Shown here: positions 23,710 to 32,904 of the stretch, in pieces
How the letters are laid out: each line of letters opens with the position of its first letter
How positions within the stretch are numbered: position 1 is the stretch's first letter
Assembly (NCBI GenBank): GCA_042091275.1
Contig: JBELHR010000018.1
Location: 1 to 40,728, forward strand
Origin: JBELHR01 sp042091275
Lineage (GTDB): Bacteria; Bacteroidota; Bacteroidia; Flavobacteriales; Flavobacteriaceae
Length of the DNA stretch: 40,728 nt
Direction: 5' to 3'
Notes under the pieces: model-generated
What the model was told of the DNA's origin: nothing
The model's database searches: none
Seen by the model: the letters and a program-made list of their open reading frames with translations, nothing else
Made by a program: the position numbers and the translations under genes

Positions 23710-24609
23710 TTAGGATCCCGCTTGAATAACAGGTGTAGTTCCACTTTCTGAACTTAAAACCACGAGTAAATTACTGATCATTTTTGCTTTTTGGTCGGGA
23801 TTAATATCAATTTTACCCTCCAATTCACTCAAGGCCATTTGCACGATACCTACAGATCCCTCTACGATTTTTTTACGCGCTCCGATAATTGCTTGAGCTT
23901 GTTGTCTTTGAAGCATGACAGCGGCAATTTCAGGAGCATATGACAAGTTAGAAATTCTTGCTTCTTGCACTTCTATTCCAGCAAGCAAAAGGCGCTTGCT
24001 AATCTCTTCTTTTAGAGCTTTGTTAATGATGTCTCCTCCAGAACGCAAAGTAGTTTTATTCGATTCCTCTTCCAGGTTGTCGTAAGGATATGCATAAGAT
24101 ATACTTCTCAAAGCAGCTTCCGCTTGGATTTTGACAAAATTTTGATAACTCTCTTCGCGATTTTCAGTTTTTACTCCCGATTTGCTGTCGACATGACGCT
24201 GAGTTTCTAGATCAAATATGGCTTTGTAAGTATCTACAACTTTCCAGACAACAACCGAGCTTATCAAAATAGGGTTTCCGCCTTCGTCGTTTACTTTTAT
24301 TATCCCAGTCTCTAAGTTTCGAATTCTTAGAGATACTTTTTTCTTGGTGTAAAATGGATTTACCCAATAAAAACCATCTTCAGAGATTGTTCCCGAATAT
24401 TTTCCAAAAAACACGAGTACTTTGGTTTGGTTTGGGGCGACAATAATCAATCCACAGAGCCAGATTAAACCTATTAGGACGCCAATAATAGAACCTATTA
24501 CCATAAGAGGGCTGTGGACTATTAAGTTTAAAAAAGGAGATAGGATCAAAAAGAGTCCTAAGAATAAATTGCGAAAACCGTTTTGTTTTGGGGATATTAT
24601 ATTTTCCAT
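23710..24609 (-). CDS. SPFH (band 7) domain membrane protein
   Basis: A 299-residue band 7 protein. Two N-terminal hydrophobic stretches (about 12-32 and 36-57) anchor it; then the SPFH domain begins (APNQTKVLVFFGKYSGT...DGFYWVNPF) and runs to about residue 235. VQEARISNLSYAPEIAAVMLQRQQA leads into a helical C-terminus. Such proteins form large rings or cages in membranes and often guide proteases. No NfeD or FtsH partner is encoded nearby. It starts the unit with the PfpI-like and XRE genes. Confidence 0.9.
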   Translation of the reverse strand: MENIISPKQNGFRNLFLGLFLILSPFLNLIVHSPLMVIGSIIGVLIGLIWLCGLIIVAPNQTKVLVFFGKYSGTISEDGFYWVNPFYTKKKVSLRIRNLETGIIKVNDEGGNPILISSVVVWKVVDTYKAIFDLETQRHVDSKSGVKTENREESYQNFVKIQAEAALRSISYAYPYDNLEEESNKTTLRSGGDIINKALKEEISKRLLLAGIEVQEARISNLSYAPEIAAVMLQRQQAQAIIGARKKIVEGSVGIVQMALSELEGKIDINPDQKAKMISNLLVVLSSESGTTPVIQAGS

Positions 24610-24678
24610 TGAGAGATTTGGTTTAGAGATGTAATTATAGGTCTCTTTTTCGAATAAAATGTTACAAACCAGTTTGTT

Positions 24679-25383
24679 TTACTGATCCACCAGCTTAAAT
24701 TTTACGTTGACCTCACTGTAAACTTCTATTGCCTTGAATTGAATATCTAAAGGTTGAGGATTGGGTTCTGATTCACTATTAAAAGCGCGAACCTGGAAGG
24801 AGGCGGGACCGTAGTCCTCAGCATAAGAATAAGTGCGATCCACTATGTGAATCGGGTAAGAAACTTTTGTAGGGAGGGGTTTAACGAGGTATTCCGCTTG
24901 TTTTTGAGCCAGCATTACGGCCTTTGATTTTAGCTCTAATTTGAGCAAGTCCATTTGGGAATAAGCCGTTTTCCAAAGGGTGACGTTTGATATTCCAACG
25001 CCCTCTAAGCCGAGTATTACCATTCCGGCAGTTTGCGCATCGTAAACAACAAGATCAAAAGATTTTCTTTTTACAACTCCTTTTTCCTTGAGGAAATACT
25101 TTTTGAAATTACTTCCGACGTCACTCAAAGAGAGTTGTTTGCTCAAGTCAATTTCTAGTTTTTTTAGAACATCAGCCATCTGATTTTCCTGTTTTTCCAC
25201 AGACACTTTATTTCTGCTATCTGTCTCCGCAATTTGGATTTGTAGATAGATGAGGTCTGGAGCAACTAGGGTATCTGCCCTTGCAGAAGTCTCTAAATAT
25301 GGTTGGTCTATAAAGTTTTTGTTTTGTGCAATTATCAATTGAGAGCTGCAAAATAAGAGCAATGCTAGAAAACGTATTTTCAT
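24679..25383 (-). CDS. SIMPL (DUF541) domain exported protein
   Basis: A 234-residue protein with a signal peptide (cleavage after IIAQ) followed by a SIMPL-type domain. Signs are ETSARADTLVAPDLIYLQIQI at the start of the mature part (28-48 region), a middle with KKLEIDLSKQLSLSD, and a C-terminal YSEVNVKFKLV. SIMPL proteins in E. coli (YggE) are linked to oxidative stress tolerance and form large rings. It is the last gene of the long unit that starts at 30484, and lies 4 bases behind the small lipoprotein. Confidence 0.88.
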   Translation of the reverse strand: MKIRFLALLLFCSSQLIIAQNKNFIDQPYLETSARADTLVAPDLIYLQIQIAETDSRNKVSVEKQENQMADVLKKLEIDLSKQLSLSDVGSNFKKYFLKEKGVVKRKSFDLVVYDAQTAGMVILGLEGVGISNVTLWKTAYSQMDLLKLELKSKAVMLAQKQAEYLVKPLPTKVSYPIHIVDRTYSYAEDYGPASFQVRAFNSESEPNPQPLDIQFKAIEVYSEVNVKFKLVDQ

Positions 25384-25387
25384 AATT

Positions 25388-25798
25388 TTATTGAATTTTG
25401 GTGTAAAGACCTTTTAAACTTCCACCTCCGGAACAATTGTAATAAAGCACAGCTATTTCATCTGGATTCTCTTCCTTAATGTTCAGATTCGAGTTGTCAA
25501 ATTGAAAGAGCATATTACCTTGTTCTGTTTTGCATATAAACAAGTTTTCTTTCCAGTATTCAAGAGTTCCATCGAAAGTACAGGTCGGTTTTTTTTTATC
25601 TGTTCTCGATCTAATTGCAACAACTATTCCGTTTTTTTCCGAAGAACTAATATCTACTTTTACCCAATCGTAGCCTTCGTCTTTTTGAAAATAAGAATCA
25701 CTTACATAGCTACCGCTTATATCGCTATTGGTGTTTTTATTACAAGAGAGAAAGCTTAAAGAGACAATAACTAGGATGAGAATTTGTTTTGTTTTCAT
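25388..25798 (-). CDS. Small lipoprotein of unknown function
   Basis: A 136-residue lipoprotein (lipobox FLSC, Cys19). The mature part has SGSYVSDSYFQKDEGYDWV and three or four further cysteines in CTFDG, ICKTE and YNCSGGG, which could form disulfides. It reads as a small beta-sandwich, but I recognise no family. Its ATG overlaps the stop of the membrane protein gene by four bases (ATGA), which couples the two. Confidence 0.78.
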   Translation of the reverse strand: MKTKQILILVIVSLSFLSCNKNTNSDISGSYVSDSYFQKDEGYDWVKVDISSSEKNGIVVAIRSRTDKKKPTCTFDGTLEYWKENLFICKTEQGNMLFQFDNSNLNIKEENPDEIAVLYYNCSGGGSLKGLYTKIQ

Positions 25799-26691
25799 TC
25801 TTTTTTGGGTTTAAACTCGTATTTATTGTGTATAAATATAATAATCAAGCCGATAATTACAGAGATTACGATCAGAATAGTATTTAGCAACCCTTCGAGA
25901 CCAAAAGATATTCGAATTAGAATTGTCGAAAGAACAAAACCGGAATTCCGAATTATTTTATGAAACTGATCTGTGTAAAAGAAAGATAAGAGCAGGAGTA
26001 TTACATCTACTAAAATTAGAATCGTGAAAAACTGATCAAAGAACAAATCGTTAATACTTTTAAAAACAGAGACTTCCTGAAATTCAGAGGCATAGAATCC
26101 AATGGACCAATTCACAGCGGTATAAATGGAAATAAAAAAGAACAGAGGAACTAATACTAGCGCAATCCACTTTTTAGTTTTTACAAAGAGTTGAATTTGG
26201 TTGGCAGAGCTACTATTTTGTTTTGCCTTTTTACTCCCTTGCACTTGGAATAAATAAATCAGATAGAACAATACTAGGGAAGCTATCAAATCATAGGTGA
26301 ATTGTAAATCTGCTTTATTTTGAAACCAATTTTCAGACAATTCCAAAGCGGCTAAATCTTTGAATAACCGCCTTATAACAATAAGTGTTATGATTTCGTA
26401 TTGTTTGGAAATGTAGGTAGTGATCGATTTGGGCAAGTAGTATATCAGCAAATAGACTTCGTAAATAAGTATAAACGAGAACGGGGTGTATATAGCTGCG
26501 ATTGGATTCAATAACAGATTGGATGCATCGGGATAATCAAGCACGCCCCAGCTAATCAAATATATTATTGCGAGATGAATAAAAAAACTGATCAAAGCGA
26601 TACGCAAAATTACGCGTTCCGCAACTCGCCTCGTCTTTTCGGACAAAAACCGTTGAAATAGTTGTTCTGGAAATTTATCTAGGATCCACAT
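25795..26691 (-). CDS. Polytopic membrane protein of unknown function
   Basis: A 298-residue membrane protein with about six to seven helices: roughly 25-50, 67-88, 130-150, 175-195, 216-240, 248-266 and 270-292. The second helix ends in a charged segment (YLPKSITTYISKQYEIITL, then RRLFKDLAAL), which gives an S4-like look; that is resemblance only. It appears to belong to a Bacteroidota-specific family. It overlaps the small lipoprotein gene downstream and follows the 123-residue protein gene by 43 bases. Channel or transporter function is possible but not supported directly. Confidence 0.75.
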   Translation of the reverse strand: MWILDKFPEQLFQRFLSEKTRRVAERVILRIALISFFIHLAIIYLISWGVLDYPDASNLLLNPIAAIYTPFSFILIYEVYLLIYYLPKSITTYISKQYEIITLIVIRRLFKDLAALELSENWFQNKADLQFTYDLIASLVLFYLIYLFQVQGSKKAKQNSSSANQIQLFVKTKKWIALVLVPLFFFISIYTAVNWSIGFYASEFQEVSVFKSINDLFFDQFFTILILVDVILLLLSFFYTDQFHKIIRNSGFVLSTILIRISFGLEGLLNTILIVISVIIGLIIIFIHNKYEFKPKKE

Positions 26692-26734
26692 GGTTAAAAA
26701 TCAACACATTAATATAATCCTAAGATAAGGAAAA

Positions 26735-27106
26735 TTAGAATGTACTTTGAATTCTCTTTAGAGCCATACTAGATATTCTTTTATTGAGATCTGACGCTTT
26801 TGTTTGGTATTTTTCATATTCCTCCAGATCGAGAAGCCCCAGTATAAGCCCTCTCAATTCCACGATAAAAGATTGGTCTTTTTTAAACAATTGGAGGGTG
26901 TATTCGTTTTTTTGAATTTGGTTGAGACCGGTAAACTTAACTTTTCTCTTGGTTACATGTCTGTGAAAGAAAGCCAAAATCAAGTCGTGTTGAAGCTTTA
27001 GAATAGGTCTCAGTATTTCATTTTGAAACTCTTCTTCAAAACTTTTTCCCTGCTTTTGGTCCTTTATGTCGAGTTGAGGACGGAGACTTTGCTTTGTGTT
27101 TTGCAT
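26735..27106 (-). CDS. Conserved cytosolic protein (family often mislabelled glyoxalase)
   Basis: A 123-residue soluble, mostly helical protein. LRPQL (8-12) is followed by FQNEILRPILKLQHDLILAF and by LDLEEYEKYQ...LNKRISSMALKRIQ at the C-terminus. I recall a Bacteroidota family with the pattern NxxLRPILKLQHDLLL that databases often name glyoxalase, although no glyoxalase fold or metal site is visible here. It lies 2 bases behind the alpha/beta hydrolase gene. Confidence 0.77.
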   Translation of the reverse strand: MQNTKQSLRPQLDIKDQKQGKSFEEEFQNEILRPILKLQHDLILAFFHRHVTKRKVKFTGLNQIQKNEYTLQLFKKDQSFIVELRGLILGLLDLEEYEKYQTKASDLNKRISSMALKRIQSTF

Positions 27107-27108
27107 AA

Positions 27109-28068
27109 TTAGTTTGCCTTTTTTGACAGAAAGGATAAAACTGGCTTTAAACTGTTGTTCGGGTCCTCTTCCATTGGCGTATGTCCCAAGTCCTTTAAAA
27201 TCACCAACTCACTATTTGGAATATCGCGGTGAAATTTATAAGCGTTTTCTAAAGGTATTAGTCGGTCTTTTGCGCCCCACAATACAAGAGTCCTTTGCTC
27301 GATTTGAGGAATTTTAAGATAGGCCGTACTATCTTTGGCGGCTTTTTGTCTATCAAAAAAAGCAGCTCTATTTCCCGGTCTTAAACTCATGTCAAAATAG
27401 CGATTGACCAACTCTGTAGTTACTTTTGTAGGCTGGGCATATACATTTTCGACACTGGATTTTACTAGAAATTTTGGTGTGATATAGGTGAATAAATCTT
27501 TAAACAAAGCGATGTTACCCAGCTTAAATAGAACAGGGGTACTTTGAGATATAGTTGGATAGCCAGATGCGTCAATCAAGACGAGTTCCGATATTTGATC
27601 TGGGAATTGTAAACTGTAATTCCATGCGATAGCTCCCCCAAAGGAATTTCCCATAAGTATGCAGCTTTCAATTTCCTTTTTGTCCAAAAACGCATTTAGA
27701 AAATCAATATAATTAGCCATACTATAATCTGCTGATTGAAATGGCCCAGTCAAACCATAAGCGGGTAAATCTATGCTGATAACACGATGATTTTTAGACA
27801 AACGGTCTGCCCAAACTTCGAAGGTGTGAAGACTTGCTCCCGTGCCGTGCAACAGTATTATAGGGTTTGTATCGGACAGAAGCCCTTGCTCCCGGTAATG
27901 AACATTAATATTCTTGACCTTTACAAAGCTTGAGTATGAGTTACTGTACTTTTGCTTAAGAGTTTCCAATGGAATATCCTTGTACCCAAAAACGACTACA
28001 ATAATCCCTAAACTCAGTAAAAGCAGAATCGAGATTCTTTTTAAAATAGTTGATACCTTAATTTTCAT
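27109..28068 (-). CDS. Alpha/beta hydrolase
   Basis: A 319-residue alpha/beta hydrolase with an N-terminal hydrophobic stretch (about 11-28) that anchors or exports it. LLHGTGASLHTFEVW (72-86) is the oxyanion strand. The triad is Ser142 in GNSFGG, Asp268 in LWGAKDRLIP and His296 in LGHTPMEE. The cap region is helical, as in esterases and epoxide hydrolase relatives. Immediate neighbours are the serine hydrolase (11 bases upstream) and the small cytosolic protein (2 bases downstream). Substrate not predictable. Confidence 0.9.
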   Translation of the reverse strand: MKIKVSTILKRISILLLLSLGIIVVVFGYKDIPLETLKQKYSNSYSSFVKVKNINVHYREQGLLSDTNPIILLHGTGASLHTFEVWADRLSKNHRVISIDLPAYGLTGPFQSADYSMANYIDFLNAFLDKKEIESCILMGNSFGGAIAWNYSLQFPDQISELVLIDASGYPTISQSTPVLFKLGNIALFKDLFTYITPKFLVKSSVENVYAQPTKVTTELVNRYFDMSLRPGNRAAFFDRQKAAKDSTAYLKIPQIEQRTLVLWGAKDRLIPLENAYKFHRDIPNSELVILKDLGHTPMEEDPNNSLKPVLSFLSKKAN

Positions 28069-28079
28069 AGAGGTCCAAA

Positions 28080-29387
28080 TTACTCTTTGCTCAAGTTAAA
28101 TGTCATTCCGTTTTGTTCGAGTAGCATTTTGTTGTTATCCGGATCAAAGGTGATCTTTAAATTTAAGCCCTCTATACTGAAAACATGTCTTTCGTTAGCT
28201 TGTAATAAAAGCTTTCCTTGACCAGTAGCTTGAACAAAAAGACTGTTTTTCTTCAAACTGACATCGATTTTTAAAGGAAAATCTGGTCCGGAATATAGGC
28301 CTAAATAACTTGATAAATCCTCTGATTCTGGAACAAAGGGGAGGTCAAATTCTAGTCCGTAGGCAGCCGTTAGAAGGAGAATTAAAATATCATTATTTTT
28401 TATCAGAGTTCCGTTAGAGGTCAGAGCATATCCCAGACCATCGTCGGGAAAATAGCCAAATACGGAACTAAAGCCGTCGATACCACCATTATGACCAAAG
28501 CTTACGCGTTCGTTAAAGGGTATCGGAAATATTCCTCTTCCATAGCCATCGCTTATTTCTGTCATTAAATCCAAAGACTTCTTTGAAATTAAAGCTCCTG
28601 AAAACAAGCCATACCCGAATCTATTGAGATCTGAAGGGTTGGACACTATTGCACCTGCTCCCAAGGGGATGGAGGGGTCTGTCTGAGTTTGTTTTGCCCA
28701 ATTGTCTAAATAGGCATAAGAATTAGTCTCATTGTCCTCAAGGGAGATCGCTTCCCCAACATAAGTGTGGTCCATCTCTAAGGGCTTGGCTATCTTCTCT
28801 AGCAATAAATCGGCAAATGATTTTTGATATAAATCCTCAAGAATATAGGTCAATAGAACATAGTTGGAATTGCTGTAAGATGCTTGACTACCGGGAGGGA
28901 AAACGCTTTTGGCTTCAGAAATAATTTCCAACATTTCTTCTCTGCTTTTTTTATCGGTATTGTAGGACAAATATTTGGGATCCGAAGTGAAGTTAAATAT
29001 GCCACTTCTGTGATTTAGAAGGTCGCTAATGGTTATTTTATCTCCGTTTTCTATGTTGGCGATATATTTTGACAAGGGGTCTTCCAAGTTTATTAAGCCT
29101 TCCTCTAAAGCCATAAATATCATAGTCGCAGTAAAGGTTTTTGATATGGATCCAATACGGTATTTAGTATCGATATTTGGTTTTTTATTGGATTCTATAT
29201 CTGTATATCCGAGTTGCCTTGTGTAGAAGGGAACCCCGTTCTTTGACAGAGCAAGACTACCCATAAATTGATTTTCATTTTCTAAAATATCAAAATAGGA
29301 GTCGAGTTTTGCGGTATCCACATCTTGAGATTGAACACTTAGGGAGGTAAAAAGGAGTAAAATCCAAATAAAGTAAGCTTTTGACAT
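28080..29387 (-). CDS. Exported serine hydrolase, beta-lactamase/D-Ala peptidase fold
   Basis: A 435-residue exported protein, starting at ATG 29387 with a signal peptide that ends near VQSQ. A longer frame from 29417 would overlap the upstream gene and displace the signal. Motifs are SISK (S80, K83), YSN in ASYSNSNYVL and GHNGG as the third motif. A lipocalin-like tail (from about 345) with GLYSGPDFPLKIDV ends the protein, a common extension in this group. It lies 5 bases after the old yellow enzyme gene. It is a second member of this fold in the window, without the SnoaL-like domain seen at 20977. Confidence 0.9.
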   Translation of the reverse strand: MSKAYFIWILLLFTSLSVQSQDVDTAKLDSYFDILENENQFMGSLALSKNGVPFYTRQLGYTDIESNKKPNIDTKYRIGSISKTFTATMIFMALEEGLINLEDPLSKYIANIENGDKITISDLLNHRSGIFNFTSDPKYLSYNTDKKSREEMLEIISEAKSVFPPGSQASYSNSNYVLLTYILEDLYQKSFADLLLEKIAKPLEMDHTYVGEAISLEDNETNSYAYLDNWAKQTQTDPSIPLGAGAIVSNPSDLNRFGYGLFSGALISKKSLDLMTEISDGYGRGIFPIPFNERVSFGHNGGIDGFSSVFGYFPDDGLGYALTSNGTLIKNNDILILLLTAAYGLEFDLPFVPESEDLSSYLGLYSGPDFPLKIDVSLKKNSLFVQATGQGKLLLQANERHVFSIEGLNLKITFDPDNNKMLLEQNGMTFNLSKE

Positions 29388-29392
29388 GATTT

Positions 29393-30484
29393 TTAGAGAT
29401 TTACAAAGTTTGGCCATCTATTCATATATTTTATAAAAGTATCACTCAAGCCCTCTTTTTTTAAATAGTCAGGACTTACGGGTGTCTCCACAGGTACGAA
29501 GTTCGGGTCTTCCATAACCTTTACAGGAAAATCGTGGTGTAAAATACCAGACTTACCTATGGTTACAAAATCGACTTTTGATTCCAGTATAGCTCTAACT
29601 TCTTCTGCTGTATTAATTTTGCCAGCTACAGTCAATTTTGTTGACTTATAATCTAATTCAGTAAAATAGTCGAGTAAGCTCTTGTCTTGAAGGGTCTCGT
29701 CCTCTGGTAATTTAAAGCAATCCCAAAGAGAAATATCCAAGAAATCCAATTGATTCTCTGAAATTAACTCTTTACAGAACTGTTGAATATCTAGTACTTC
29801 CATGCCAAATTTTTCTGGAGATAGTCTGAGGCCTAAAAGAAATTCTGAGCCGCAAGATTCGCGAATACCCTCAATTATCTCCCGAATAAGACGCGCTCTA
29901 TTTTCTAGACTCCCTCCGTACTTGTCTTTTCTTTGATTGATTTCTTTACTGAGGAATTGACCTAAAATATAACCGTGAGCACCGTGTATTTCAACGCCAT
30001 CGTATCCGCATAATTTTGATCTAACTGCGGCTGCAATAAAATCGTCTCTTAGTTCCTCTACTTCGTTTAGACTAAGTGCTCTCGCGTGGTGTTTTTTGTT
30101 TTCAGAGGGACATACAGGAGCGCCTTCTATCAATTCCTCTGGAGACCGCATTCCTGCGTGATGGAGTTGTATCACCGCTAAACTGCCGTACTTTTGAATA
30201 CTTTTACTCAGTTGTTTGTGACCTTCTATCAATTCATCGCTAAAGATTCCTAGTTGCCCAGGAAAACCTTTTCCGTTTTCTTGAACATGAGAAGCACAAG
30301 TCATTACTAATCCAAATTGACCTTTTGCTCGCATGCTAAGCCAATTTAACTCCTCTTCCGAAAGCTCCCCGTTTTCATGACTTTGCCTGTTGGTTAAAGG
30401 GGCTAACATAAAACGATTTTTCATTGTAGCCCCGGAAGAAAAGGATAAGGGCTCTGATAGATTGGGTGTTTTTGTCTGGATCAT
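29393..30484 (-). CDS. NADH:flavin oxidoreductase, old yellow enzyme family
   Basis: A 363-residue TIM-barrel flavoprotein that uses FMN to reduce activated alkenes, enones or nitro groups. Landmarks are RFMLAPLTNRQS at the start, VIQLHHAGMRS (the usual QLxHAGR has Met in place of R), YDGVEIHGAHGYILGQFLS, RKDKYGGSLENRARL and, near the C-terminus, VDFVTIGKSGI, where family members usually read GRxxx for FMN phosphate. It heads a seven-gene unit directly after the katG terminator. A role in electrophile or xenobiotic stress fits its neighbours, by inference. Confidence 0.92.
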   Translation of the reverse strand: MIQTKTPNLSEPLSFSSGATMKNRFMLAPLTNRQSHENGELSEEELNWLSMRAKGQFGLVMTCASHVQENGKGFPGQLGIFSDELIEGHKQLSKSIQKYGSLAVIQLHHAGMRSPEELIEGAPVCPSENKKHHARALSLNEVEELRDDFIAAAVRSKLCGYDGVEIHGAHGYILGQFLSKEINQRKDKYGGSLENRARLIREIIEGIRESCGSEFLLGLRLSPEKFGMEVLDIQQFCKELISENQLDFLDISLWDCFKLPEDETLQDKSLLDYFTELDYKSTKLTVAGKINTAEEVRAILESKVDFVTIGKSGILHHDFPVKVMEDPNFVPVETPVSPDYLKKEGLSDTFIKYMNRWPNFVNL

Positions 30485-30496
30485 TTCTTTAAATTA

Positions 30497-30539
30497 TAAA
30501 AAAAGCACAACCCCCAATTCTGATTGAGGATTATGCTTT
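30497..30539 (-). terminator. Rho-independent terminator after katG, strand-specific
   Basis: Bases 30502-30515 pair with 30526-30539 into a 14-bp stem on the minus strand, with three G-U pairs; on the plus strand these would be C-A mismatches. A run of T (30498-30504 read in reverse) follows. It acts only on katG transcripts. Confidence 0.85.
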
Positions 30540-30580
30540 AAAAATACTTAAAATTTAGATTTAACTTGAAGTTTAATTGG

Positions 30581-32779
30581 TTATTTATTGAGATCAAAAC
30601 GATCTAAATGCATCACTTTTGACCAGGCTTTTGCAAAGTCCTTTACAAACTTTTCACTTGCGTCATTACAAGCGTAAACTTCGGCAATAGCTCTTAATTC
30701 AGAATTTGATCCAAAGATTAAATCCGAACGAGTAGCGGTCCAGCGGCTCTTGCCGGTTTTGCGATTTACACTCTTAAAAAGCTCCCCCTTCTCATCCATG
30801 GCCTCCCACTTTTGGTCGAGACTCAATAGGTTTACAAAAAATGCATTGTTTAATTCTTCTGGTGTTTCGGTTAAAACCCCAATTTGAGAACCGTCATAAT
30901 TTGCATCTAAGGCTCGCAGTCCACCAATTAAAACCGTCATTTCAGGAGAGGACAAAGTCAAAAGATTTGCACGGTCGACAAGCATTTCCTCGGTGATGCC
31001 GTGAGACATCGAGGATTTGTAATTTCGGAAGCCATCCGCTCTCGGTTCCAAGACCGAGAAGGAGTGGACATCTGTATCTGCTGCCGAGGCATCTCCTCGT
31101 CCCGGGACAAAGTCCACTTGCAAATCGAATCCGCTCTTTTGTGCTGCTAATTCGATGGCTGCATTACCTGCAATTACAATTAAATCGGCCATTGAAATTT
31201 GTTTTTTTCCTTGATTTGCAGTGTTAAAGTTATTTTGAATATCCTCTAGTTTAGGAAGAACTCGTTCTAGACGACTTGGGTTGTTGGCCTCCCAACTCCT
31301 TTGCGGCTCCAGTCTAATTCTAGCCCCATTTGCTCCTCCGCGTTTGTCAGAACCTCGAAAGGTGGACGCTGAGGCCCATGCTGTTGCTACAAGATCGGAA
31401 ATGGATAGCCCGGAAGAAAGGATTTCTTCTTTGAGGTAGGCAATATCTTTGGAGTCTACTATTTCGTATGTAGGTTTTGGGATAGGGTCCTGCCAAATCA
31501 TCACCTCATCAGGTACTTCACTTCCCACATAACAATCGATAGGTCCCATATCGCGATGGGTTAGTTTATACCAAGCTCTTGCGAAAGCATCTGCTAACTC
31601 TTCGGGATTTTCGTGAAAGCGCTTGGAAATTGGTGCATAATCCGGATCGAGACGCAAAGCCATATCTGCTGTGGTCATCATGGGTGCATGGCGTTTTGTT
31701 GGGTCGTGAGCATCTGGCACTGCAACAGCTGCTTCTGCTCCCTCAGCCTTCCATTGCCAAGCTCCTGCCGGGCTTTTTGTCAAGGCCCATTCATATCCAA
31801 ATAGAGTATCAAAATAACTGGTATCCCATTTTGTTGGAGTTGGAGTCCACGCTCCTTCGATTCCACTGGTAATGGTATCGCTTCCTTTTCCTGTTCCAAA
31901 ACTATTTTCCCAGCCCATACCTTGGGCCTCAATTGGTGCGCCTTCTGGTTCTGTTCCAACCAGGTCTTCGTCTCCAGCACCGTGAGCTTTACCAAAGGTG
32001 TGGCCACCTGCTACCAGAGCGACGGTTTCTTCATCATTCATTGCCATGCGGGCAAAGGTTTCTCTAATATCTACGGCGGATGCCAGAGGGTCAGGTTTTC
32101 CATTAGGACCCTGAGGGTTTACATAGATCAGTCCCATTTGAACCGCTCCTAATGGATTGTAAAGCTCTCTTTCGCCCTCGTATCTCTCGTCTCCGAGCCA
32201 TTCTTTTTCAATACCCCAATTTATATCTTCTTCCGGGTGCCAAATATCTGTTCTACCTCCGGAAAAACCAAAGGTCTTAAATCCCATAGATTCCAGAGCA
32301 CAATTCCCTGCCAAAATCATCAAGTCTCCCCAAGAAATTTTATTGCCATATTTTTGTTTGACTGGCCACAAAAGCATTCTAGCTTTGTCGAGGTTTCCAT
32401 TATCTGGCCAACTGTTTAGTGGCGCAAATCTTTGATTTCCAGTTGCCGCACCTCCGCGACCATCTGCAATCCGGTAAGTTCCTGCACTGTGCCAAGCCAT
32501 ACGAATGAACAAAGGACCATAATGGCCGTAATCTGCAGGCCACCAATCTTGGGAGTCCACCATTAGATCGTAAATATCTTGTTTAAGCACCGCGAGATCT
32601 AGACTTTCGAAGGCTTTTTTATAGTCAAAATCAGCCCCCATTGGATTGGATTCGATGGGTTGTTGTCTTAAAATGTTGAGGTTTAGCTGGTTGGGCCACC
32701 AGTCTCTATTCGTAGTTCCATTGGAAACTTTTGGAGCAGCTTTTCCGTGATTGAAAGGACATTTAGTTTCAGTTGACAT
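30581..32779 (-). CDS. katG: Catalase-peroxidase KatG
   Basis: A full-length 732-residue bifunctional heme enzyme that removes hydrogen peroxide and also acts as a peroxidase. The distal site is R93, W96 and H97 in IRMAWHSAGTYR; proximal His260 lies in GGHTFGKAHGAG. The covalent adduct partners W96, Y219 (in IYVNPQG) and M245 (in RMAMND) are all present, so catalase activity should be intact. The C-terminal repeat half follows from about residue 430. It is a single-gene unit with its own terminator; no promoter box was found in the 125 bases upstream. Confidence 0.98.
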   Translation of the reverse strand: MSTETKCPFNHGKAAPKVSNGTTNRDWWPNQLNLNILRQQPIESNPMGADFDYKKAFESLDLAVLKQDIYDLMVDSQDWWPADYGHYGPLFIRMAWHSAGTYRIADGRGGAATGNQRFAPLNSWPDNGNLDKARMLLWPVKQKYGNKISWGDLMILAGNCALESMGFKTFGFSGGRTDIWHPEEDINWGIEKEWLGDERYEGERELYNPLGAVQMGLIYVNPQGPNGKPDPLASAVDIRETFARMAMNDEETVALVAGGHTFGKAHGAGDEDLVGTEPEGAPIEAQGMGWENSFGTGKGSDTITSGIEGAWTPTPTKWDTSYFDTLFGYEWALTKSPAGAWQWKAEGAEAAVAVPDAHDPTKRHAPMMTTADMALRLDPDYAPISKRFHENPEELADAFARAWYKLTHRDMGPIDCYVGSEVPDEVMIWQDPIPKPTYEIVDSKDIAYLKEEILSSGLSISDLVATAWASASTFRGSDKRGGANGARIRLEPQRSWEANNPSRLERVLPKLEDIQNNFNTANQGKKQISMADLIVIAGNAAIELAAQKSGFDLQVDFVPGRGDASAADTDVHSFSVLEPRADGFRNYKSSMSHGITEEMLVDRANLLTLSSPEMTVLIGGLRALDANYDGSQIGVLTETPEELNNAFFVNLLSLDQKWEAMDEKGELFKSVNRKTGKSRWTATRSDLIFGSNSELRAIAEVYACNDASEKFVKDFAKAWSKVMHLDRFDLNK

Positions 32780-32904
32780 AAGTAATTGATTTTAAAGATT
32801 TTGATATCTCCTAATTTAACCAATCCTTTTCATTTATAAAAACTATTTTTTCTATGACAGCATCAATATTATCTATAGCAAGAGGTGTTTTGTCATCTCT
32901 CGAA

